Source: JBMTVN01 sp046047235
Lineage (GTDB): Bacteria > Verrucomicrobiota > Verrucomicrobiia > Limisphaerales > JAHDYP01
Direction: 5' to 3'
DNA length: 10,408 nucleotides
Assembly: GCA_046047235.1 (NCBI GenBank)
Contig: JBJOII010000142.1
Coordinates: forward strand, 1 to 10,408
Positions 1 to 6,715 of this stretch are shown piece after piece. Under the pieces are notes generated by a model. The model ran no database searches. It was given only the letters and a program-made list of their open reading frames with translations, and was not told the origin of the DNA. Both the position numbers and the translations under genes were made by a program. Position 1 is the stretch's first letter; each line of letters starts with the position of its first letter.

Positions 1-299
1 CCGAGCTCAAGAATATCCCTGTCCAGAGCCGGAGAACCGCTCTCATAGACGCTCGATGGCCCACCAGAGAGGATGATTGCCGCAGGGTTCTTCTCCCGGA
101 CCTCGGCTGCCGAGATGTTGTGAGCGACGATCTCTGAGTAGACCTTTGCCTCCCTGACCCGCCTTGACTCCGCCGTCTCCACCCGCTGAAACGTCGGATC
201 ATACCCCCCCTGCCGCAGGGTGTTCACCAAGATCCGGGCGTCAAACTCCGAATCCTCCACGATCAAAACTCGTATCGGCTTCTTCTTGGACACGCCCAC
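1..299 (-). CDS. Chimeric partial gene: receiver-domain start joined in frame to GMP synthase glutaminase fragment
   Basis: The frame gives 99 complete residues and continues past the left edge. Residues 9-44 resemble the start of a CheY-like receiver: strand RVLIVEDSEFD with the acidic pair E15-D16, then helix and strand ILVNTLRQGGYDPTF. From about residue 45 it reads as the class I glutaminase half of GMP synthase: RRVREAKVYSEIV, then AAIILSGGPSSVYESG, the oxyanion-side motif of GuaA. GuaA normally begins with a strand and helix of the type LDFGSQYTQLIA; this is missing and replaced by the receiver start. The receiver's phosphoacceptor Asp strand is also missing. The GuaA catalytic Cys, if present, lies outside the window. 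I prefer GTG at 299 because GGGGGCGGA lies 7 bases upstream; GTG at 293 is possible. The gene is divergent from the secretion operon. It could be a real fusion, a deletion remnant, or an assembly error; neither activity should be assumed. Confidence 0.7.
   Translation of the reverse strand, partial: MGVSKKKPIRVLIVEDSEFDARILVNTLRQGGYDPTFQRVETAESRRVREAKVYSEIVAHNISAAEVREKNPAAIILSGGPSSVYESGSPALDRDILEL
162..173 (-). other. Junction between receiver-like and GuaA-like coding sequence
   Basis: The amino-acid similarity switches from receiver (VETAE) to GuaA (RRVREA) within these bases. Third codon positions change here: by hand count 28 of 44 codons end in G on the receiver side (299 to 168), against 19 of 55 on the GuaA side, where 19 end in C and 11 in T. 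No other reading frame upstream of the join carries the missing GuaA start, so a simple frameshift does not explain it. Confidence 0.6.
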
Positions 300-355
300 A
301 GCATGGTCCGCCCCCACACAGAAATCCAAGACCAAACACAACCCGGAAGCCCAAA

Positions 356-371
356 GGCCAATGGCCAATGG
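356..371. repeat. Short tandem repeat, GGCCAAT twice plus GG
   Basis: Two perfect adjacent copies of GGCCAAT (356-362 and 363-369) are followed by GG and then a diverged GGTCAGG. The words after it (GGAACC, GGGAATC, AGGACC) look like decayed relatives. This may be the edge of a dispersed intergenic repeat, but only one locus is visible. Confidence 0.5.
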
Positions 372-543
372 TCAGGAACCGGGAATCAGGACCACAAACC
401 CTCAAACCTCTGAACCACCCCCCTACAAATTCCCTGCCAAAGAACTAGCCTCCAACCACCATTCCATGCATGCTCCGCCCCTGCCGGGACGGGAAAAACC
501 GCGGCTAAGATCGTAAATAAATGCCGCGCAACTTTCCCGCGCC

Positions 544-559
544 ACACTTGTATAAGTGT
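544..559 (+). promoter_or_regulatory. Inverted repeat over a possible -10 box of the secretion operon
   Basis: ACACTT and AAGTGT are perfect 6-bp arms around GTAT. TATAAG (551-556) inside it resembles a sigma-70 -10 element 25 bases before the gspE start, but no good -35 box sits at 16-18 bp. The repeat could be an operator for a dimeric regulator, a short hairpin in the leader, or chance. Confidence 0.3.
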
Positions 560-570
560 CTAACGCAGCG

Positions 571-576
571 GCAGGT
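571..576 (+). promoter_or_regulatory. Likely ribosome binding site of gspE
   Basis: GCAGGT, with an AGG core, lies 5 bases before the ATG at 582. It is a modest match to the anti-Shine-Dalgarno sequence and is the only purine-rich site at a suitable distance. It supports this ATG as the start. Confidence 0.45.
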
Positions 577-581
577 GCCCC

Positions 582-2303
582 ATGGCTTATCGTCCTATCG
601 CCAGTTTAATGAATGAAGCGGGTCTCGCGACCGCCGAGGAAATCCACGGCTACCGCCAGTCCTGGCAAACCGCCACCCAAGGCGGATCCCAAGAATCCCT
701 GCTCGAATTCATCGCCCGCGAGAAAGGCCTCACCGAGGAATCCCTCCTCCGCCAAATCTCATCCATCGTCAATCTCCCCTACCTCGACCTCCCACACCTC
801 AGTATCGGCCCCGAAATCACCCGCCGCATCTCCACCAAAGTCGCCTTCCAATACCTCGTCCTGCCAACAAAATTCGAAAACGATACCCTGGAAGTCGCCG
901 TCAGCAACCCCTTCGATGTCGACCTGCTCAGCGCCCTCCAGTTCGACGCCCAGTGCCCCGTCTCCCTCGGCCTCGCCCCCAGACCCGAAATCGAAAAAGC
1001 CCTCAAGAAATATTACGGCGTCGGCGCCGAAACCCTCGACGGCATGAAGGACGATGAGCCCCTCGAACTGCTCGTCGGCGAAGATAAGGAGATCACCGAG
1101 GGCGACCAGGAGGCCTCCGTCATCAAGTTCGTCAACCAAATCATCTGGGAAGCCTTCAAAGACCGCGCCACAGATATCCACTTCGAACCAGCCGAAGACG
1201 AACTCCGCATCCGTTACCGCATCGATGGAATCCTGCACCAAACACCGATGCCCCCCCAGCTCAAACGCTACCAGTCCGCCATCCTCTCCCGCATTAAGGT
1301 GATGTCCGGCATGAACATCGCCGAAAAGCGCCTCCCCCAGGACGGTCGCATCAACGTCCGCATCAAAGGGGAAGAAATCGATATCCGCGTCTCCACCGTC
1401 CCCACCGTCTACGGCGAAAGCACATCGCTCCGCCTCCTCACCCGCGGAAAAATCTTCCTCAGCCTCGATAAACTCGGGTTCGACCCCAAGGAAGAAACGA
1501 TGATCCGCGAGATCATCGTCAAACCCCACGGCATCTTCCTCGTCACGGGACCCACCGGCTCAGGCAAATCCACCTCCCTCTACGCGTTCCTCAGCTCCAT
1601 CAACTCCATCCATAAACGCATCATCACGATCGAGGAACCCGTCGAATACGAACTCAAAGGCATCAACCAAATCGCCGTCAGACCCGAAATCGGCCTCACC
1701 TTCGCCATGGGCCTGCGCCATATCCTCCGCCAAGACCCCAATGTGGTCATGGTCGGCGAAATCCGTGACCTCGAAACCGCCGAAATCGCCATCCGCGCCG
1801 CCCTCACCGGTCACCTCGTCTTCAGTACTCTCCACACCAACGATGCCCCCAGTGCCTTCACCCGCCTCATCGATATGGGCATCGAACCCTTCCTCGTCGC
1901 CTCCTCCGTCGAAGCCGTCATGGCCCAACGCCTCGTCCGCACCATCTGCCAAGGCTGCTCCACAGAACAAAAGGTGGAAGCCGGTTACCTGAGAAAAATC
2001 GGCTTCCCCGAAAATGAAGTCGCCACCACCACCTTCAGACACGGCATAGGCTGCGAAGACTGCCGCCAATTGGGTTACCAGGGCCGCATGGGCATCTATG
2101 AACTCCTCATCCTCAACGAAACCCTCCGCCCCCTTATCCTGAACCGCAGCCCAGCCTCCACGATCACCCAGTGCGCCATCGATGACGGCATGCGCACTCT
2201 CCGCTCCGATGGCTGGGTCAAAGTCCGCGCCGGCAGCACCACCATCGAAGAAGTCCTCCGCGTGACCCAAGTCGAGGAACACCTGAAAGGACTCGTGGAA
2301 TGA
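582..2303 (+). CDS. gspE: Type II secretion/type IV pilus assembly ATPase, GspE/PilB family
   Basis: This is the cytoplasmic hexameric ATPase that powers pilus or pseudopilus extension at the inner membrane. The 573 residues match the family's usual length. An MshEN-type N-terminal domain covers about 40-148. The ATPase region has the Asp-box segment DIHFEPAEDELRIRYRIDG (from D198), Walker A GPTGSGKST (323-331, K329), Walker B VVMVGEIRD with E393, and the His box from H411 to H418 (LTGHLVFSTLHTND). A tetracysteine zinc motif, C456-x2-C459 and C491-x2-C494, is typical of GspE/PilB and argues against the retraction ATPase PilT. All key residues are present. The stop overlaps the next start by ATGA, so translation is probably coupled to the GspL-like gene. 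GspE and PilB cannot be told apart by sequence alone; I use gspE because of the GspL-like and GspD-like neighbours. The family call is firm. Confidence 0.95.
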   Translation: MAYRPIASLMNEAGLATAEEIHGYRQSWQTATQGGSQESLLEFIAREKGLTEESLLRQISSIVNLPYLDLPHLSIGPEITRRISTKVAFQYLVLPTKFENDTLEVAVSNPFDVDLLSALQFDAQCPVSLGLAPRPEIEKALKKYYGVGAETLDGMKDDEPLELLVGEDKEITEGDQEASVIKFVNQIIWEAFKDRATDIHFEPAEDELRIRYRIDGILHQTPMPPQLKRYQSAILSRIKVMSGMNIAEKRLPQDGRINVRIKGEEIDIRVSTVPTVYGESTSLRLLTRGKIFLSLDKLGFDPKEETMIREIIVKPHGIFLVTGPTGSGKSTSLYAFLSSINSIHKRIITIEEPVEYELKGINQIAVRPEIGLTFAMGLRHILRQDPNVVMVGEIRDLETAEIAIRAALTGHLVFSTLHTNDAPSAFTRLIDMGIEPFLVASSVEAVMAQRLVRTICQGCSTEQKVEAGYLRKIGFPENEVATTTFRHGIGCEDCRQLGYQGRMGIYELLILNETLRPLILNRSPASTITQCAIDDGMRTLRSDGWVKVRAGSTTIEEVLRVTQVEEHLKGLVE

Positions 2304-3688
2304 GTCAGCCCCGCAAACGCCCCACCCCCAATTGGTCGTCCTGCTCAGTGCTCCATAAAAATGCCGGCCACGCCCAGTTGTGGCGGTTCTCGCTCACTAA
2401 TAATCAGGCCACTCTCCAGGAAACCCTCCAAAACGAAGCCGCCCAAACCCCCTCCGCCCGCTCCTGGAAACACCTCTTCCAGCCCCAACTCAATATCGCC
2501 TGGCTGCCCGCCGACCATGTCTTCCTCCGCGTCATCCACCTGCCCCCGGGCGAAACCGATGAACTCCCCGGCATGATCGAGCTCCAGCTCGAGAAATGGT
2601 CCCCCATCCCCATCAGCCAGCTCACGTGGAACTTCGAAGTCATCCGCGAAGACGATAACGGTGAACGTACCATCGCCCTCATCCTCGCCCCCATCAACTC
2701 CGTAGAAGAGCACCTCGCTCAACTGGAACAAACCGGCTTCCCCGCCGACCGACTCGAAATCCCCCTCCTCCACCAGGTCGCAGTAGACCCCCCGGCCAAT
2801 ACGCTCACCCGGCTCTACCTCGACTCCACCCCGGACCAGACCCTGGCGCTCGTGGCCTGGTGGCAAAACGGCCGCCTTGAATCCCTGAACCTCCTCAAGT
2901 TCCCCAATACCACCGCCGGCAGGGAATCCCTCGTCCAACAACTCAACCAACTCAGCTGGGCCGGCGAAATCCAAGGCTGGCTCCAACAATCCCCCGCCTG
3001 GGAAATCATCTCCCAAAACGAAACCCACAACGAACTCTCCTCCTCCCTCAGCTCCTGGTCCGGCCAACCCTGCTCTTCCCGTAACGCCCCCACAAATACC
3101 GACCTCGCCCAGCTCGCCGCACAACGCTCCGCCAAACGCCCCTTCCCCACCAACCTCGTCCCGAACGAGTTCACCGCCCGCTACCAACAACAGTTCGTCG
3201 ATCACCTCTGGCTGCGCGGCCTCGCCGTCGCCTTCGTCTTCTATATCCTCGCCGTCATCGGCTACGCCGCCAGCACGCAATACTACTCCTACCGCGCCAG
3301 CCAAATGAAACAAATGGCCACCCAACTGGCCCCAGCCTACACCAACGCTATCAACCTCCGTTACCGCCTCCAAATCGTCCAGGAACAGGCCGGCCTCCAA
3401 TACGCCGCCATCGATTGCCTGCTCGCCGTATCCGAACGCCTGCCCGGCGCCCTCTCCCTCGAATCATTCAACTTCCAGGGCGGCAGCCGCCTCTTCCTCT
3501 CCGGCATGGTGTCCGGCGATGACCAAGCCCGCGTCACAGAATTTAACTCCGACCTCCGTAAAGCCGTCGTCGATGGCCAAACCCTCTTCGAAGAAGGCGG
3601 CGTCGAAGCCCCCACCACCACCCCCCGCGGCCGTGACCTCTATCGCTGGAGCTTCACCGCTAAACTCAATTCCCCCTGGCTCGAATGA
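2300..3688 (+). CDS. GspL-like inner-membrane platform protein (PilM-like plus PilN-like in one chain)
   Basis: The 462-residue protein has a large cytoplasmic part, one membrane helix and a periplasmic part, the layout of GspL, which in type IV pili is split into PilM and PilN. Residues about 60-220 resemble a PilM/GspL actin-like fold without nucleotide-binding signatures; a recognisable stretch is VFLRVIHLPPGE followed by ELQLEKWSPIPISQL. Residues about 225-300 are polar and Ser/Gln-rich. One helix spans about 307-326 (LAVAFVFYILAVIGYAA). Residues about 327-462 start with a helical segment and end in a PilN-like ferredoxin fold (LPGALSLESFNFQGG, LFLSGMVSGDDQ). In known systems this part recruits the ATPase to the membrane and contacts the PilO/GspM protein. 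It overlaps both neighbours by ATGA, which fits co-production in a fixed ratio. Sequence conservation is low, so the assignment rests on layout and position. Confidence 0.75.
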   Translation: MSQPRKRPTPNWSSCSVLHKNAGHAQLWRFSLTNNQATLQETLQNEAAQTPSARSWKHLFQPQLNIAWLPADHVFLRVIHLPPGETDELPGMIELQLEKWSPIPISQLTWNFEVIREDDNGERTIALILAPINSVEEHLAQLEQTGFPADRLEIPLLHQVAVDPPANTLTRLYLDSTPDQTLALVAWWQNGRLESLNLLKFPNTTAGRESLVQQLNQLSWAGEIQGWLQQSPAWEIISQNETHNELSSSLSSWSGQPCSSRNAPTNTDLAQLAAQRSAKRPFPTNLVPNEFTARYQQQFVDHLWLRGLAVAFVFYILAVIGYAASTQYYSYRASQMKQMATQLAPAYTNAINLRYRLQIVQEQAGLQYAAIDCLLAVSERLPGALSLESFNFQGGSRLFLSGMVSGDDQARVTEFNSDLRKAVVDGQTLFEEGGVEAPTTTPRGRDLYRWSFTAKLNSPWLE

Positions 3689-4290
3689 AAAAACTCTTCG
3701 ACCAACTCCAGCTCCGCCCCCACGAACGCCGCCTCGTCGTCATCGGCTTGGTCGTCCTCTTCGTCGTGCTCAATATGTGGTTCGTCTGGCCACACTACGG
3801 CGACCGCGCCCGAGCAATTCGCCAACTCGCCCAAGCCAGCCAGTCCGTCACCAAATATCAAAAGGAACTCAGCCTCACCAACCAATACAACGAACTGCTG
3901 ACAAAACTGGATAAAGAAGGCGCCGGCGTCCTCGCGGGTGACAAAGACATCGCCCTCCTTAGCACCATCCAGACTCTCATCCGTGAAAGCGGCGTCAGCC
4001 ACTCCAGTATCACCCCCGCACCCCGCGCCGCCCTCAACGGCACCAACGAATTCTACGACCAACAAGCCCTCTCCATCGTCCTCAACCCCAACGAACCGGA
4101 ACCCCTCATCCGCTTCCTCGTCTCCCTCGCCACCAACGAAGTCACTCTCCGCGTCAGAGAACTCGATCTCAAACCCGACCAAAGCAAGACTAAACTCGCC
4201 GGCAGCCTCCGCGTCGTCGCCAGCTTTCAAAAAACTCAATTCGCTCCAGCCAGCAGCACCAACGCCACCCCAAAACAGCCTGCTTCCTGA
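3685..4290 (+). CDS. GspM/PilO-like inner-membrane platform protein
   Basis: This 201-residue bitopic protein has a short cytoplasmic N-terminus, one membrane helix at about 17-35 (LVVIGLVVLFVVLNMWFVW), a likely coiled coil at about 43-77 (RQLAQASQSVTKYQKELS), and a periplasmic alpha/beta domain up to about 185. This is the PilO/GspM plan, and the length is usual. In related machines it pairs with the PilN/GspL periplasmic domain and helps align the inner-membrane platform with the secretin. The ATG lies inside the upstream stop (ATGA), and the secretin gene starts 3 bp downstream. No catalytic residues are expected or seen. The last 15 residues are Ser/Pro/Thr/Ala-rich. PilO and GspM cannot be separated here. 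Confidence 0.75.
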   Translation: MKKLFDQLQLRPHERRLVVIGLVVLFVVLNMWFVWPHYGDRARAIRQLAQASQSVTKYQKELSLTNQYNELLTKLDKEGAGVLAGDKDIALLSTIQTLIRESGVSHSSITPAPRAALNGTNEFYDQQALSIVLNPNEPEPLIRFLVSLATNEVTLRVRELDLKPDQSKTKLAGSLRVVASFQKTQFAPASSTNATPKQPAS

Positions 4291-4293
4291 CCT

Positions 4294-6654
4294 ATGAATA
4301 AGCCCAAGCTCACCCCCCGCCGTATCCTCCTCTGCCTCCCCATCCTCCTCTGCCTCGCCATCGCCACCATCCGGCTCTACTCCGCCGCCCCCGCCCAACC
4401 CGACGACGGCGACCGCACCACGAACCGCACGGAGGAACTCCTCCAAATCCTCCGCCAGGCCACTGAGAACGGCGACGCAGAACTGCCCAATACACAGCCC
4501 GCCCCCGAAACTCTATCACCCGACTCAGAAACCCCCGCCACAAACGCAACCGCCCCCACCACCATCACACTCCCCCAAACCAATTCCACTCCCGCAACCT
4601 CCCAGCCCGCCACCCGACGCACCATCCCAGCACTCCCCGCACCCCCCGCAATCGCCCCCAGACCTCGGTCCACCCCGCCCATCGCACCCCCCGCGCCAGC
4701 CTCAAACCCTGCCGCCAACGCCAACACCCCCTCCACCACCGCACTGCCAACAACCGCTGCTCCAGTCATCGGTTACTCCTATAAAATGGAGAATGAACCC
4801 CTGACCCATGCTTTCGCTGAATACGCGCGCCTCACCGGCCGCACGGTCCTCCACCCCAGCAATATCACCGGCTCCATAACGCTCTATACAGAAGGCCAGC
4901 TCAATAAAGAGGAGGCCATCCAGGCAATCCAGGGCGCCCTCGCCCTCAATGGCATCACGCTCATACCCCAAGGCGACAAGTTCGTAAAAGCTGTCCCCGT
5001 AGCCAATTCCCTGCAGGAAGGCGGCGAACTCCTCGGATCCGATGCAATCGATACCATCCCCAACTCAGAGGAATACGTCACCCAAGTCGTACAAATGAAA
5101 GTCGCCCTCCCCTCCGAGGTAGCCCAAATGCTCCAGACTTTCGCCAAAACCCCCCAAGGCATCATCCCCATCGATTCCTCCATGATCCTCGTGCTCCGTG
5201 ACTACGCCTCCAATGTCCGCAGCATGCTCCAACTCATCGAACGCGTCGATGTCCAGCCAGAATCCGAATACGCCCTCGAAGTCATCCCCATCAAATTCGG
5301 CCGCGTCACGGATATCTACGGCACAATGAGCGCCCTCATCTCCGGCACTGCCCCCGTTGGATCCACCGCCGGTATGGGCGGCATGGGTAACTTCGGAGGC
5401 TCCCGCACCGTCGGAGGCTTCGGCGGTGGATCGCGACTCGGCGCAGCCGGCAGTTACCGCGGCGTCGGCGGCCTCGGAACCAGCTCACGCTCTGGCATCG
5501 GAGGCTACGGCTCCAGCTACGGCTACGGCAGCTACGGCGGTTACGGCGGCGCCTACTACCCCCAACAGGCCGCCACCGCCCGCCCCGTCAATACCGCCAC
5601 CGCCACCACCACCCCAGGCACCTCCACCTCCTCCTCCTTCCGCCAACGCCTCAATTCCATCCTCAACCGCAGCGGCGGCGGCGGTGACGACGAAATGACG
5701 GAAGTCCTCGGCGATGCGCGCATCGTGCCCGATGAGCGCTCCAATTCCCTCATCGTCTACGCCAATAACCAGGATATGGTCATGATCACCAACATCGTCT
5801 CCAAGGTCGATGTCCTCCTCGCCCAAGTCCTCATCGAAGGCATCGTGGTCGCCGTCGCCATCGGCGATAGCCAGGAACTAGGAGTCTCCTGGTACCAAAC
5901 TCCCAAACGCTTCGGAAACGACTTCTCCGGCACCGGCGCCGTAAATAACGGATTCCTCGGCGTACTCACCAACTTCCCCTCCGCCTCACCATCCGGCTTC
6001 AGCTACTGGGGCCGCCTCGGTGACGATATCAACGTCGCCATCCAAGCCATGGCCAGCGATAGCAAAGTCCGCATCCTCCAACGCCCCAGGATCCAAACCT
6101 CCCACGCCGTCCCCGGCTCCTTCTTCTCAGGCTCCACCGTCCCCTACGTCACCGGATTCGTCGACTACGGCTTCGTCGGCTCCTCCAGCACTCGCTCCCA
6201 GGTCCAACAAGTGCAGGTCGGTGTCCAACTCGAAGTCACCCCCTACATCACCCCGGATGGACTCGTCGTCCTCGATATCTACCAGGATATCAGCCAACTG
6301 GGCGAATTCGTCAAAATCGACCAAAACGACGTCCCCACCACCACCTCCCGCACCGCCTCCGCCACGCTCAGTGTCCGCGACGGCGAAACTATCATGCTCG
6401 GTGGCTATATCGAAGATAACCGTACCAGCGGCAAATCCGGCGTCCCCATCCTTAAGGATATCCCCGGGCTCGGCGCCCTCTTCCGCAGTAGCACCGACAA
6501 AAATAGCCGCGCAGAACTCATCCTCCTCATGAAAGTCACGGTCCTCAAGACCCCCACCGACGCCAGCAAAATGGCCGAAATCCAACGGTCCCTCCTCCCC
6601 GGCCTCAACAACGCCCAGCAGGAGTTCGATCGCGACTCCACCAAACGCAACTAA
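4294..6654 (+). CDS. gspD: Outer-membrane secretin, GspD/PilQ family
   Basis: The protein forms the gated outer-membrane ring through which secreted proteins or a pilus pass. The 786 residues begin with a positively charged stretch and a hydrophobic segment (about 11-26), read as a signal sequence with cleavage near 32-34; there is no lipobox. Residues about 62-160 are Pro/Thr/Ala-rich. An N0 (STN-like) domain follows at about 161-240 (YSYKMENEPLTHAFAEYARL), then an N1-type domain at 260-320 and an N2/N3-type domain starting near 326. That last domain is interrupted by a Gly/Tyr-rich and Thr-rich insert (about 355-469) and resumes with EVLGDARIVPDERSNSLIVYA. The secretin core spans about 510-757, with VP at 680-681, LGGYIED (G703-G704) and VPILKDIPGLGALF, the classic signature. 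A short charged tail follows. It is the last gene of the operon. GspD and PilQ are alternatives; the secretin call itself is secure. Confidence 0.93.
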   Translation: MNKPKLTPRRILLCLPILLCLAIATIRLYSAAPAQPDDGDRTTNRTEELLQILRQATENGDAELPNTQPAPETLSPDSETPATNATAPTTITLPQTNSTPATSQPATRRTIPALPAPPAIAPRPRSTPPIAPPAPASNPAANANTPSTTALPTTAAPVIGYSYKMENEPLTHAFAEYARLTGRTVLHPSNITGSITLYTEGQLNKEEAIQAIQGALALNGITLIPQGDKFVKAVPVANSLQEGGELLGSDAIDTIPNSEEYVTQVVQMKVALPSEVAQMLQTFAKTPQGIIPIDSSMILVLRDYASNVRSMLQLIERVDVQPESEYALEVIPIKFGRVTDIYGTMSALISGTAPVGSTAGMGGMGNFGGSRTVGGFGGGSRLGAAGSYRGVGGLGTSSRSGIGGYGSSYGYGSYGGYGGAYYPQQAATARPVNTATATTTPGTSTSSSFRQRLNSILNRSGGGGDDEMTEVLGDARIVPDERSNSLIVYANNQDMVMITNIVSKVDVLLAQVLIEGIVVAVAIGDSQELGVSWYQTPKRFGNDFSGTGAVNNGFLGVLTNFPSASPSGFSYWGRLGDDINVAIQAMASDSKVRILQRPRIQTSHAVPGSFFSGSTVPYVTGFVDYGFVGSSSTRSQVQQVQVGVQLEVTPYITPDGLVVLDIYQDISQLGEFVKIDQNDVPTTTSRTASATLSVRDGETIMLGGYIEDNRTSGKSGVPILKDIPGLGALFRSSTDKNSRAELILLMKVTVLKTPTDASKMAEIQRSLLPGLNNAQQEFDRDSTKRN
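4324..4359 (+). repeat. 18-bp tandem duplication in the secretin signal sequence
   Basis: Two adjacent 18-bp units (4324-4341, 4342-4359) match at 17 of 18 positions. They encode ILLCLP then ILLCLA (residues 11-22), which make up most of the signal sequence's hydrophobic core. The unit is a multiple of three, so gain or loss of a copy would keep the frame and lengthen or shorten the core by six residues. Confidence 0.85.
5371..5562 (+). repeat. Gly/Tyr-rich low-complexity coding repeat in the secretin
   Basis: The bases encode residues about 360-423, made almost only of Gly, Ser, Tyr, Arg and Met/Phe. The end is GYGSSYGYGSYGGYGGAYY, from repeated GGCTACGG-type units. It sits between the first strand and helix of an N-domain and that domain's remainder. 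Gly-rich loops in GspD N3 domains are known; the tyrosine content is less usual. Confidence 0.75.
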
Positions 6655-6715
6655 CCCCCACCACGAAATACGGCAGGCAGCCAACGTTGACTTGCCCGTA
6701 GTTTGCGGCAGCTTG
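6655..6715 (+). promoter_or_regulatory. Intergenic spacer with a possible -35 box
   Basis: The 61 bases between the secretin stop and the phospholipase D gene hold TTGACT at 6687-6692, a fair -35 match, but no convincing -10 box 16-18 bp later. No hairpin followed by a T run is seen, so the downstream gene may be read through from the secretion operon. Confidence 0.25.

Larger units (their letters stand above)
300..581. other. Divergent intergenic region between the chimeric gene and the secretion operon
   Basis: This stretch separates two divergently read genes and should hold both promoters. Its middle (about 350-440) is low-complexity, with a GGCCAAT tandem followed by degenerate GGAACC-like and CAAACC-like words, and contains no believable gene. 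The right end is richer in A and T around 508-522 and carries the inverted repeat and TATAAG box nearest the operon. Open frames that cross it are Pro- and Ser-rich and lack family features. Confidence 0.6.

Noticed and set aside
164..516. Two overlapping forward open frames of about 95 residues covering the chimeric gene's start and the intergenic region
   Set aside because: They are Pro/Ser/Asn-rich with no domain features, lack ribosome sites, and overlap a minus-strand frame with clear family similarity.
2345..3400. Long antisense open frame of about 350 residues across the GspL-like gene
   Set aside because: It is a Gly/Glu/Val-rich shadow caused by C-ending codons on the opposite strand. 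The forward frame has the membrane helix and operon overlaps expected of the real gene.
4294..4356. Lipoprotein signal for the secretin at Cys14 or Cys20
   Set aside because: The residue before each Cys is Leu, not the small residue (Gly, Ala or Ser) a lipobox needs.
3640..4446. Antisense open frame of about 270 residues across the GspM/PilO-like gene
   Set aside because: It has the same shadow composition, and it crosses two forward genes with recognisable domains and coupled starts.
6687..6715. Complete sigma-70 promoter for the phospholipase D gene
   Set aside because: TTGACT is a fair -35 box, but the bases 16-18 bp later (around CAGCTTG) do not resemble a -10 box, so only a weak possibility is recorded.
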